Shown in pieces: positions 1-7,670 of a stretch of DNA of 23,456 bases (position 1 is its first letter; every line of letters begins with the position of its first letter). The stretch comes from CAYLZO01 sp964387775. Lineage in GTDB: Bacteria > Chloroflexota > Anaerolineae > JAAYZQ01. The stretch spans positions 1 to 23,456 of the forward strand of contig CAYLZO010000056.1 in NCBI GenBank assembly GCA_964387775.1, in the 5' to 3' direction. Both the position numbers and the translations under genes were made by a program. The notes under the pieces were generated by a model that made no database searches, was not told where the DNA came from, and saw only the letters and a program-made list of their open reading frames with translations.

Positions 1-366
1 GATGTACTCGGCGTAGCCGCCGTCGGTGTGCTTGCCGATCATCCGCCCCTCGGGGCAGAACTGCTCGTGGCCGGTGCGGCAATAATGGCACGCGCCGCAG
101 GTGAGCAGGTAGTGCAGGCACACCCGCTCGCCGGGATGGAGATCGGTCACGCCCGCGCCGACCGCCTCCACGACGCCGGCCACCTCGTGGCCCAGCGCCA
201 GCGGCAGCGGCCCCGCCGGCGACGCCCCGGCCCGGTAGTGCACGTCCGAGTGGCAGATGCCGGCGGCCTTGACCCGCACCAGGACGTCCTTCTCGCCGAC
301 GGCGGGCACGGGAACCTCGTGTAGCTCCACCGGTTTGCCGATTTCGACTAGACGAACTGCTTTCAT
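1..366 (-). CDS. Zinc-dependent alcohol dehydrogenase (N-terminal part, cut by window edge)
   Basis: Medium-chain dehydrogenase, expected to oxidise an alcohol or reduce an aldehyde with NAD(P). Only the first 122 residues are present; the C-terminal Rossmann part lies beyond position 1. Visible residues fit the GroES-like catalytic domain: GICHSD with Cys38 and GHEVAG with His60 and Glu61 as catalytic zinc ligands, and four cysteines (90, 93, 96, 104) in TCGACHYC...FC for the structural zinc. The ATG at 366-364 has an excellent ribosome binding site, GGAGGAG, three bases upstream. It starts 14 bases after the stop of the MttB homologue, so the two are probably co-transcribed. The substrate cannot be told from this fragment. 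Confidence 0.93.
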   Translation of the reverse strand, partial: MKAVRLVEIGKPVELHEVPVPAVGEKDVLVRVKAAGICHSDVHYRAGASPAGPLPLALGHEVAGVVEAVGAGVTDLHPGERVCLHYLLTCGACHYCRTGHEQFCPEGRMIGKHTDGGYAEYI

Positions 367-380
367 GTTCTCCTCCAATG

Positions 381-1844
381 TCACGTCTGCAGAATGTATT
401 CGATCTCGTCCCGAACCCCATCGGGCAGCGGCTCGGGCTCGTGCTCTTCGATGATGCGCACCGTCTTGTCGCGGAGGCGGTCGCCCAGGCGCGGGCGACC
501 GGCAGCCACCCACTCCTCGATCCGCCGCCGGTCGAACAGCGATGGCTGCCACAGCTCGCGAAAGTGATTCAGCGTGTGCTTTTGCGTCAGGAAATCGCCG
601 CCGGGGCCGACCTTATGGATCACGTCCAGGGCCAGCGCCTCGGCGTCGAGGGCCAGGCCGCCCACGAAGCGGCGCATCATCGAGATCATCTCGCCGGTCA
701 AGACCATCATCTCCGGCGAGGTGGTCAGGCCGGCCTCCAGGTAGCCCACGTCGTGGACCAGGTTGTTGCCCGCCAGCAGCGCCACCAGGACGGAGAACGC
801 CGCGTCGGCGGCCGCCTGCTCGTCCATGGCGTTACTGTCCGAGTGCCCGGCGTAGCCCCAGGTCGGCAGCCCGTAAAAGCGGCCCATCTCGGCCACGGCC
901 ACGCGGGCCAGTTGGAACTCGGGCGCGCCGTAGACGCTGATGGTCGTTTTCATGTCCATGTGGTGCAGCCCACTGCCGTAGACGAACGGCGCGCCGGGAT
1001 GCCGGAGCTGGTGCATCACCAGGCTGGAGAGCACCTCGGCGTTGCCCAGGGCCAGCCCGCCGGCCAGCGTCACCGGGGCGGTGCCGCCCATCATCGGTGC
1101 CGGCGAGTGGACGATGGGCAGCGAATTCTCGGCCATGTAGAGCAGCTTGCCGGTGGCCGTCTCCGAGTGTTGGAGCGGCGTCGACGGCTCGGAGTAGAGG
1201 AGCAGCGTGGGGTTGAGGCGCAGGGCGTCCATGCCCCCGGCCCCTCCATCCGCTGCTGCGGCGGCCATGGCGGCGATGGCCTCGCAGTCGGCGCGGTCGT
1301 CGCAGACAAAGACGATGGGTTTGACCGTGTGCTCCAGCATCAGGGCGAATTGCCGGCGGTAGGCGTCCTCGGTGTCCACATCGGCGGGGATGCCCATCGA
1401 CATGCAAAAGTCCAGTTCGGGCAGGGCGTCGACCACGTGGATGCAGTCCATCACGTCGGCGGCGGTAAAGCGCCGGTGCGCGCCCGTGCGCGGATCGAGG
1501 TAGTTGGGGCAGTCGGAGCCGGGGCCAAAGCTCACCTGCCGGCCCTCCAGCTGCACGGCGACCTCGTCGCTGCCCCGCCGGCAGAGGGCGATGCGCGACG
1601 GCGCCTGGACCAGCGCCCACTCGACCAGGCCCGGCGGGAACTTGACCAGGGCTCCTGCTGAGCCTGTCGAAGCGTTGTCAGCCGTCACCACGGCGTCGGT
1701 GTCGCGCAGCAGGGCCAGCGCCCCGTCGTGGAACACACGCACGCCGGTGCGCCGCAAAATCTCCAGCGAGGCGCGGTGGACGGCCTCACACTGCTCCGGG
1801 CTGAGCAGGGTTAGCCGGGGAAGGGCCATCGGCTCAAGCATCAT
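381..1844 (-). CDS. MttB-superfamily (trimethylamine methyltransferase-like) protein, non-pyrrolysine, copy 1
   Basis: A 487-residue member of the MttB superfamily (COG5598), which moves a methyl group from a quaternary or tertiary amine to a cobalamin-carrying corrinoid protein. It reads through without an internal amber codon, so it belongs to the non-pyrrolysine branch (MtgB, MtpB, MtcB, MtyB act on betaines or carnitine). Family signs are PEQCEAVHRASLEILRRTGV near residues 16-35, VSFGPGSDCPNYLD at 104-117, and GYAGHSDSNAMDEQAA around 330-345, the region that holds pyrrolysine in MttB itself. The ATG at 1844 is seven bases after AGGAG. No corrinoid protein gene is nearby, so the methyl acceptor and substrate are unknown. 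Residues 57-66 look like an in-frame insertion (see findings). Confidence 0.9.
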   Translation of the reverse strand: MMLEPMALPRLTLLSPEQCEAVHRASLEILRRTGVRVFHDGALALLRDTDAVVTADNASTGSAGALVKFPPGLVEWALVQAPSRIALCRRGSDEVAVQLEGRQVSFGPGSDCPNYLDPRTGAHRRFTAADVMDCIHVVDALPELDFCMSMGIPADVDTEDAYRRQFALMLEHTVKPIVFVCDDRADCEAIAAMAAAAADGGAGGMDALRLNPTLLLYSEPSTPLQHSETATGKLLYMAENSLPIVHSPAPMMGGTAPVTLAGGLALGNAEVLSSLVMHQLRHPGAPFVYGSGLHHMDMKTTISVYGAPEFQLARVAVAEMGRFYGLPTWGYAGHSDSNAMDEQAAADAAFSVLVALLAGNNLVHDVGYLEAGLTTSPEMMVLTGEMISMMRRFVGGLALDAEALALDVIHKVGPGGDFLTQKHTLNHFRELWQPSLFDRRRIEEWVAAGRPRLGDRLRDKTVRIIEEHEPEPLPDGVRDEIEYILQT

Positions 1845-1870
1845 CGTTCATCTCCTGTGTTGGTATGTAG

Positions 1871-1914
1871 TGCCATAACGATGGCATTATACTCCAAGAA
1901 TCAGCACAAGACAA
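1871..1914 (-). promoter_or_regulatory. Sigma70-type promoter with palindromic operator for the MttB-1/ADH operon
   Basis: On the minus strand TTGTCT (1914-1909) and TATAAT (1891-1886) are separated by exactly 17 bases. The perfect palindrome TGCCATCGTTATGGCA (1871-1886; 6-bp arms, 4-bp centre) overlaps the end of the -10 box and the expected start site. That is where a repressor would act. The divergent IclR regulator is the obvious candidate, by inference only. Confidence 0.65.
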
Positions 1915-2086
1915 GTGGAGTGAGGAGTGCCTACCCAGCCGGACGCCGGCCCGCCACTTTTCGACCTACGCGCCGGGGGGGGTGAATCACAATGTTCGAT
2001 GTCCGTTCTCTGGCCTGTCTGGTCGCTCGAAATCATGAGGGACTGCGAAAGTGTCAATCAATTGTGAATCATCCCGCGCCGGGGCA
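1915..2086. other. Divergent intergenic region between MttB-1 and iclR, no gene seen
   Basis: Together with the flanking promoters this is the 311-base gap between the divergent genes. No reading frame or RNA gene is convincing here. An 8-base direct repeat GTGAATCA occurs at 1982-1989 and 2064-2071, 82 bases apart; it may be a binding site but is short enough to be chance. Confidence 0.5.
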
Positions 2087-2115
2087 TTGACAAATGAGGG
2101 AAAGTATGGTACCAT
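2087..2115 (+). promoter_or_regulatory. Probable iclR promoter with KpnI-like palindrome over the -10
   Basis: A consensus -35 TTGACA (2087-2092) is followed after 17 bases by TACCAT (2110-2115), a weaker -10. The -10 lies inside the perfect 10-base palindrome ATGGTACCAT (2106-2115). A palindrome over the -10 of a regulator's own promoter suggests autorepression, which is common for IclR proteins. Confidence 0.5.
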
Positions 2116-2155
2116 TTTGTCTGTTAAAATATGTTTCTCCAGATGAAACACAGAA

Positions 2156-2974
2156 ATGGATCAGCCTTCTGAGGAAAAGCAAGGGGCACAGGTGACGCAA
2201 AGGGATCAGGCTCCGGTTACTCGTTCGGTGGCCAGGGCCATAGCGATTTTACAAGCGTTCGACGAATCCAGGATCGAACTGGGCGTAACGGAGCTCGGCC
2301 ATTTGACGGGCATTGACAAAAGCACGGTTTACCGGTTGCTCAGCGATCTGCAGCAGGGCGGATTGATCGAGCAGAATCCAGAGACATCCAAGTACTACCT
2401 TGGGTTCGACCTGGTCCGACTGGCCGGCCTGGCGCTTCGCCGCCTGGAATTGCCCCGCATTGCGCGCCCTCACCTGCGCGAGCTGGCCGGTCTCTCCCAA
2501 GAAACGGTCAACCTCTCGATCCTGACCAGCAGCAATAAAATCATCAACATTGACGGCGTCACCAGCCCGCGAATGGTGCGCAACGTGGGCTGGATCGGGC
2601 GCGAAATGCCCATCCACGCTGTTTCCGGGGGCAAGGTGATGATGGCCTACCTGCCTGAGGAGCGGCTGGACCAGATCCTTTTTGGGGAACTCGAACCCTT
2701 CACCGAGCATACGATCACCGACCCGGCCCGCCTGCGTGACGAGTTGGAAGAGATCCGGCAGGTGGGATACAGCATTGCCGAGGAGGAATTGGAAGTGGGC
2801 TTGAGCGCAGCGGCGGCGCCTATCTGGAACCACGAAGAGCAGGTAATCGCCATCATCAGTATCTCGGGGCCGGCGTTTCGTCTGCCCCGCGAGCGTCTGG
2901 TCGAATTGGGGATTGCGACCAAGCAGACCGCCCAAACGATTTCTGCGAAAATGGGATATATCGGGGAAAATTAG
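2156..2974 (+). CDS. IclR-family transcriptional regulator
   Basis: A 272-residue DNA-binding regulator with the usual IclR layout. An N-terminal winged helix-turn-helix spans about residues 22-85 (VTELGHLTGIDKSTVYRLLS is the core), followed by a GAF-like effector domain at about 95-268 that ends in the typical QTAQTISAKMGY helix. IclR proteins commonly control catabolism of aromatic or organic acids and bind a small-molecule effector. The ATG at 2156 has no clear ribosome binding site; a GTG at 2192 preceded by AAGGGG is a possible alternative start and would remove only a disordered tail. It is divergent from the MttB-1 operon and 55 bases ahead of the aminomutase, so both flanks are likely targets. 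Confidence 0.93.
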   Translation: MDQPSEEKQGAQVTQRDQAPVTRSVARAIAILQAFDESRIELGVTELGHLTGIDKSTVYRLLSDLQQGGLIEQNPETSKYYLGFDLVRLAGLALRRLELPRIARPHLRELAGLSQETVNLSILTSSNKIINIDGVTSPRMVRNVGWIGREMPIHAVSGGKVMMAYLPEERLDQILFGELEPFTEHTITDPARLRDELEEIRQVGYSIAEEELEVGLSAAAAPIWNHEEQVIAIISISGPAFRLPRERLVELGIATKQTAQTISAKMGYIGEN

Positions 2975-3029
2975 GATGGATGCGCCGTTCCAAGCTATGA
3001 ATCAGACTGATTGAAGAAAGAGAAAGGCC

Positions 3030-4868
3030 ATGTCAACAAACCAGCGACCACTGGAGGCACTGTGTCAGGCCGATCCGGAGGTATGTCGTCTCTTGCGACA
3101 GAGCACATCGGTGGAAGAAAGCCGCAAGGCCCTGTACGACTACCTGAACGGCCAGGAGCAGATCTTGTTATACGCGCGGGACGAGGCCATGCACGGCATC
3201 GAGCACGCCACCGCACGGGAGTGTCTCCGCGTGCTCAAAAACGTCATCGCACCGAGGAATGAGGCCCGGGCCGGCTTTAGCACGCTGGAGCACTTGTGGC
3301 AGTCCACCCACAACGGCGACGCAGGCAGCCAGCGGGCGAACGAAGGGTTTCTTTTAGAGTTCATACACCTCTTTAAGGGCATTCACGGCCAATCGGGACT
3401 CGCAGAAGGATGGCTCGGGCCGATCCTGGCAGAGGAGGGGATCGAGGCCGTGGACTTTGGCCAAATTGAAGGCCGGGCCGCGGGCGTGGCCCGCTCCGAC
3501 TTTTTGGATCAGGCTGCTGGCCGGGTCTGGGCCCTCGTCAACCGGCATCCCACCGGCCTAGACCCGGACCTGGTTGCCCGGCGAGAGAAGAACAAGCAGC
3601 GCATGATCGGTTTTTTTGATGCCACGTCCCACCACTGGGACAACTATATCTGGCAATTGGACCACCTTTTCAAAGGGCGAGAGGCATTGTCCCGGCTGGA
3701 GCAGTTGATCCCAATGACCTCCGAGGAAAAGGAGGCCATCCGCCTGTGCACCGAATACGGCATCCCTTTTGGTATTACGCCCCATTACCTGTCACTCTTT
3801 GACTTTGATTCGGCCGACCGCCGGACCGATGCCCAGGTGCGCGCCCAGGTGATCCCCCCTATGCACTATGTCCGGCGGATGATCGAGCATCGCCAAGATC
3901 GGGAACACTATTTCGACTTTATGGGCGAACACGACACCGCCCCGATCCCTCTCGTCACCCGGCGCTACGCCTCCATTGCCATCTTGAAGGGCTACGACAC
4001 CTGCCCTCAAATCTGCGTCTATTGCCAGCGCAACTGGGAGATCACCGGGCCGATGGAGGCCGGCGCCCTGCCATCGAAAGAGAAGTTGGACGCGGCCCTC
4101 GATTGGTTCGCCGGCCATCCCGGCCTGCGTGATGTACTGATTACCGGCGGCGACCCATTCTTCCTTGACGACGAACGGATCGCATACATGCTAGAGCGGC
4201 TGGCGGCCATGGACCACATCGTCAACGTCCGCTGGGGCACGCGCGCGCCGGTGACGATGCCGATGCGCATCACCGACGAACTGGCAGATCTGTTGGGCCG
4301 CTACGTCGAACCGGGACGGCGAAACGTCGGCGTCGTGACCCACATCGAGAGCGCCGCCGAAATCACGCCCGAGTTGGCAGAAGCGGTCCACCGCCTGCGA
4401 CGCCGGGGCCTGTACGTCTATAACCAACAGGTGTTCACCCTGCACACCAGCCGCCGCTTCCAGACAGTGGCCAATCGTGTGGCCATGAAAAAGATCGGCA
4501 TAGACCCCTACTATACCTTCTACCCCAAGGGCAAGGAAGAAACCAGCGACTATACCACCCCCCTGGCCCGCCTTTTGCAAGAACGCAAAGAGGAGGCGCG
4601 GCTGTTGCCCGGCGCCTTCCGCACCGACGAGCCGGTGTTCAACGTGCCGCGCCTGGGCAAAAATCACGTCCGCGCCTGGCAGGACCGGGAACTGATCGCC
4701 ATCCGCCCCGACGGCCGACGGGTCTACCTTTGGCATCCATGGGAGAAGGGGATCACTCCGATGAAACCATGGCTCTACCTGGACAACTCGATCTATGCCT
4801 ATCTGCAGGAGTTGGAGCGACTGGGCGAGGATCCAGAGGATTATGCCAGCATCTGGTACTATTACTGA
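3030..4868 (+). CDS. KamA-family radical SAM/PLP aminomutase, probably glutamate 2,3-aminomutase, with extra N-terminal domain
   Basis: A 612-residue enzyme. Residues about 200-612 match the full lysine 2,3-aminomutase fold: CPQICVYC (Cys325, 329, 332) for the 4Fe-4S/SAM site, TGGDPFFL (372-379), and the probable PLP lysine Lys544 in NVPRLGKNHV. LAM uses two aspartates (293 and 330 in the Clostridium enzyme) to bind the lysine side-chain ammonium. Here the equivalent sites are Lys500 (YYTFYPKGK) and Asn538 (PVFNVP), the pair described for glutamate 2,3-aminomutase, so beta-glutamate is the likely product. Residues 1-195 form an extra mostly helical region I do not recognise; family members are usually about 410-430 residues. 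ATG 3030 follows AAAGAGAAAGG. The transporter genes follow after 147 bases. Confidence 0.88.
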   Translation: MSTNQRPLEALCQADPEVCRLLRQSTSVEESRKALYDYLNGQEQILLYARDEAMHGIEHATARECLRVLKNVIAPRNEARAGFSTLEHLWQSTHNGDAGSQRANEGFLLEFIHLFKGIHGQSGLAEGWLGPILAEEGIEAVDFGQIEGRAAGVARSDFLDQAAGRVWALVNRHPTGLDPDLVARREKNKQRMIGFFDATSHHWDNYIWQLDHLFKGREALSRLEQLIPMTSEEKEAIRLCTEYGIPFGITPHYLSLFDFDSADRRTDAQVRAQVIPPMHYVRRMIEHRQDREHYFDFMGEHDTAPIPLVTRRYASIAILKGYDTCPQICVYCQRNWEITGPMEAGALPSKEKLDAALDWFAGHPGLRDVLITGGDPFFLDDERIAYMLERLAAMDHIVNVRWGTRAPVTMPMRITDELADLLGRYVEPGRRNVGVVTHIESAAEITPELAEAVHRLRRRGLYVYNQQVFTLHTSRRFQTVANRVAMKKIGIDPYYTFYPKGKEETSDYTTPLARLLQERKEEARLLPGAFRTDEPVFNVPRLGKNHVRAWQDRELIAIRPDGRRVYLWHPWEKGITPMKPWLYLDNSIYAYLQELERLGEDPEDYASIWYYY

Positions 4869-4945
4869 CGAAGCTTCACCTCAAACCGCCGAGGAACACA
4901 CCTGTATTATCACTTACCGCTTTGCCACTGCCGGAGCTTGAAAGG

Positions 4946-4994
4946 AGGTGCAAGACAAAAAGATACAAGCGATTGATCGTGGTTCGATGCACCT
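4946..4994 (+). promoter_or_regulatory. Leader inverted repeat upstream of the binding-protein gene
   Basis: AGGTGCA (4946-4952) and TGCACCT (4988-4994) can pair as a 7-bp stem. The left arm overlaps AAAGGAGGTG, a near-perfect anti-16S sequence with no gene behind it. The real ribosome binding site (GGGAGGAG, 5004-5011) is just outside the stem. It may be a small leader structure or a relic of a lost start. Confidence 0.25.
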
Positions 4995-5015
4995 GAATTG
5001 AACGGGAGGAGAAAA

Positions 5016-7580
5016 ATGTCGCGTAAAATTGCTTTCAATCTCATCGTGATTCTGGCGATCGCCTCACTCCTGGCGGCCTGTGGCCCCACTCCAGAGCCTG
5101 AAAAGATCATCGAAACTGTAGAAGTCGAGAAGACAATCGTCGAGACCGTCGAGGTAAAAGTCCCTGTGGAAGCCACGAGACCTGCGGGCGAAACGATCCG
5201 CATCGGCGGCGTGGGGCCGCTATCGGCGCCGGGCAGCGTGGTGGGCGGCATCGCCATGCAGTTCGCCATGAACCTGGCCGTCAAGGACATCAACGAGCAG
5301 GGCGGCGTGCTGGGCAAACCCCTGGAGCTCATCTTTGCCGACACCGAGGGCCTGCCGGAGCGCGGCGGTGCGGCCGTCGAGCGGCTCATCACCGAGAACG
5401 GCGTCGTGGCCATCACCGGCGAGTACCACAGCGCCGTCGGCCTGGTGGAACTGGAGAAGTGCCACGAGTACGGCATCCCCTGCCTCTTTTCCGAGACCTG
5501 GTCCGACAAGATCACCGAGTCCGGCTACATGGAGGTCTTTCGCATCGCGCCGGCCTCGTCCATGAACAGCCGGGCCATGGCCGAATGGTTCGCCGCCGTC
5601 GGCGTAGAGAACGTGGTCAGCATCGTGGAAAACACCGACTATGGCATCGGCCAGAACGAGAAGGACCTACAGTTCTTTGAGGAACTGGGCATCAACGCGC
5701 AAGAGGTCTTTTTCGTCGAGCTGGGCACCGAGGATTTCCTGCCCATCCTGACCCGCGTCCAGGCGCTGGACCCCGTGCCCGACGCCATCCGCGTGGCCGT
5801 CACCGGCGAGACCAGCTTCAACCTGGAGCAGCAGATGGCCGAGCTGGGCATCGCCCCTTCGGAGCAAACCATCGGCACCGCCAACCAGGTCGCCATCCAG
5901 CCCGAGTTCTGGGAGAGCGTGCCCAATGGCGCCTATTACGTCTACTCCCTGGTCGGCTTGCCGCCCAACCTCTACAACGACACCACAAAGCACGTCGCGA
6001 AAGCCTACAAAGCTCAATTCGACACCGATCCACCCAGCTACGCCCTGGAAGCCTACGATAGCATCTGGATCCTGGCCGACGCCATCGAACGGGCAGGCAC
6101 CACCGAGTCCACGGCCCTCATCGACGCCCTGGAGGACACCGACATCACCCTGGCCCAGGGCCGCTACTACTTTGAGTACACCAGCAAGAACCCCATCCCC
6201 GACGACGGCAGCGTGCCGGCCTACATGTGGCACCAGTGGCCCGACCCGGCCGTCCTTCTGCTCCAGTACTTTGAGCCGGGGCAGGACTGGAAAGAGGCGG
6301 CCGTCATCTGGCCCGAGGTCTACCAGACCCACGACACGGCCTACATCGAATACGAAGAGAAACCCGCCGCGGCCAAGCCGCCGCCCGCCCCGCCTGAAGG
6401 CGAGACGATCCGCATCGGAGGCGTGGGGCCGCTATCGGCGCCGGGCAGCGTGGTGGGCGGCATCGCCATGCAATTCGCCATGAACCTGGCCGTCAAGGAC
6501 ATCAATGAGCAGGGCGGCGTGCTGGGTAAACCGGTGGAGTTGATCTTTGGCGACACCGAGGGCCTGCCGGAGCGCGGCGGCGCCATCGTCGAACGGCTCA
6601 TCACCGAGAACGGCGTCGTGGCCATCACCGGCGAGTACCACAGCGCCGTCGGCCTGGTGGAACTGGAGAAGTGCCACGAGTACGGCATCCCCTGCCTCTT
6701 TTCCGAGACCTGGTCCGACAAGATCACCGAGTCCGGCTACATGGAGGTCTTTCGCATCGCGCCGGCCTCGTCCATGAACAGCCGGGCCATGGCCGAATGG
6801 TTCGCCGCCGTCGGCGTAGAGAACGTGGTCAGCATCGTGGAAAACACCGACTATGGCATCGGCCAGAACGAGAAGGACCTACAGTTCTTTGAGGAACTGG
6901 GCATCAACGCGCAAGAGGTCTTTTTCGTCGAGCTGGGCACCGAGGATTTCCTGCCCATCCTGACCCGCGTCCAGGCGCTGGACCCCGTGCCCGACGCCAT
7001 CCGCGTGGCCGTCACCGGCGAGACCAGCTTCAACCTGGAGCAGCAGATGGCCGAGCTGGGCATCGCCCCTTCGGAGCAAACCATCGGCACCGCCAACCAG
7101 GTCGCCATCCAGCCCGAGTTCTGGGAGAGCGTGCCCAATGGCGCCTATTACGTCTACTCCCTGGTCGGCTTGCCGCCCAACCTCTACAACGACACCACAA
7201 AGCACGTCGCGAAAGCCTACAAAGCTCAATTCGACACCGATCCACCCAGCTACGCCCTGGAAGCCTACGATAGCATCTGGATCCTGGCCGACGCCATCGA
7301 ACGGGCAGGCACCACCGAGTCCACGGCCCTCATCGACGCCCTGGAGGACACCGACATCACCCTGGCCCAGGGCCGCTACTACTTTGAGTACACCAGCAAG
7401 AACCCCATCCCCGACGACGGCAGCGTGCCGGCCTACATGTGGCACCAGTGGCCCGACCCGGCCGTCCTTCTGATTCAGTACTTTGAGCCGGATCAGGACT
7501 GGAAAGACGCGGCCGTCATCTGGCCCGAGGTCTACCAGACCCACGACACCAACTATATCGTCCCGGGCACGACCCCATAG
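5016..7580 (+). CDS. Liv-type ABC substrate-binding lipoprotein with two tandem, nearly identical binding domains
   Basis: An 854-residue lipoprotein, about twice the family length of 380-430. The signal peptide runs to LLAAC with lipid-attached Cys22, then a Thr/Val/Glu-rich tether (to about residue 57). Two type I periplasmic binding domains of the LivJ/LivK/AmiC class (GETIRIGGVGPLSAPGS...) follow at residues 58-444 and 462-848. They are joined by the Pro/Ala-rich linker EYEEKPAAAKPPPAPPE and differ at only seven residues. It should capture an amino acid, amide or similar solute outside the membrane for the LivHMGF genes downstream. The ATG at 5016 is chosen because GGGAGGAG lies four bases ahead; an in-frame TTG at 4998 is less likely. 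Either a real double receptor or a very recent duplication; a misassembly cannot be excluded. Confidence 0.92.
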   Translation: MSRKIAFNLIVILAIASLLAACGPTPEPEKIIETVEVEKTIVETVEVKVPVEATRPAGETIRIGGVGPLSAPGSVVGGIAMQFAMNLAVKDINEQGGVLGKPLELIFADTEGLPERGGAAVERLITENGVVAITGEYHSAVGLVELEKCHEYGIPCLFSETWSDKITESGYMEVFRIAPASSMNSRAMAEWFAAVGVENVVSIVENTDYGIGQNEKDLQFFEELGINAQEVFFVELGTEDFLPILTRVQALDPVPDAIRVAVTGETSFNLEQQMAELGIAPSEQTIGTANQVAIQPEFWESVPNGAYYVYSLVGLPPNLYNDTTKHVAKAYKAQFDTDPPSYALEAYDSIWILADAIERAGTTESTALIDALEDTDITLAQGRYYFEYTSKNPIPDDGSVPAYMWHQWPDPAVLLLQYFEPGQDWKEAAVIWPEVYQTHDTAYIEYEEKPAAAKPPPAPPEGETIRIGGVGPLSAPGSVVGGIAMQFAMNLAVKDINEQGGVLGKPVELIFGDTEGLPERGGAIVERLITENGVVAITGEYHSAVGLVELEKCHEYGIPCLFSETWSDKITESGYMEVFRIAPASSMNSRAMAEWFAAVGVENVVSIVENTDYGIGQNEKDLQFFEELGINAQEVFFVELGTEDFLPILTRVQALDPVPDAIRVAVTGETSFNLEQQMAELGIAPSEQTIGTANQVAIQPEFWESVPNGAYYVYSLVGLPPNLYNDTTKHVAKAYKAQFDTDPPSYALEAYDSIWILADAIERAGTTESTALIDALEDTDITLAQGRYYFEYTSKNPIPDDGSVPAYMWHQWPDPAVLLIQYFEPDQDWKDAAVIWPEVYQTHDTNYIVPGTTP
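5187..6347 (+). repeat. Tandem duplication unit A (1161 bp) within the binding-protein gene
   Basis: First copy of the duplicated domain; unit B lies exactly 1212 bases downstream. Reading both copies side by side, 5382-6260 is identical base for base to 6594-7472 (879 bp). About two dozen differences are confined to the two ends of the unit. Confidence 0.97.
6399..7559 (+). repeat. Tandem duplication unit B (1161 bp) within the binding-protein gene
   Basis: Second copy, in frame with unit A and separated from it by a 51-bp Pro/Ala-rich linker (6348-6398). The residue changes relative to A are Leu to Val, Ala to Gly and Ala to Ile near its start, and Leu to Ile, Gly to Asp, Glu to Asp and Ala to Asn near its end. 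Confidence 0.97.
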
Positions 7581-7608
7581 CAATACCGGGGCAGAATGGG
7601 TTCATCAA

Positions 7609-7643
7609 AGGAACAGCCCCGACTTTATGTTGGGGCTGTTCCT
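7609..7643 (+). terminator. Strong intercistronic hairpin after the binding-protein gene
   Basis: AGGAACAGCCCC (7609-7620) and GGGGCTGTTCCT (7632-7643) form a perfect 12-bp stem with an 11-base loop. No T-tract follows, so it is more likely a transcript-stabilising or partial-attenuation hairpin than a full intrinsic terminator. Such structures often keep binding-protein mRNA more abundant than permease mRNA. Confidence 0.7.
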
Positions 7644-7670
7644 CAACCTCAACCCTGAAGCCAAAGGAGC

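Noticed and set aside
378..1661. Long plus-strand open frame opposite MttB-1
   Set aside because: Its protein is rich in His, Gln, Val, Gly and Arg with no family motif; it is the GC-rich antisense shadow of a clear MttB homologue.
4939..4967. Promoter TTGAAA...GATACA ahead of the binding-protein gene
   Set aside because: The -10 is poor and the region also reads as a Shine-Dalgarno leader; too weak to call.
5667..7583. Minus-strand frames repeated twice inside the binding-protein gene
   Set aside because: They repeat only because the coding strand is duplicated; no motif.
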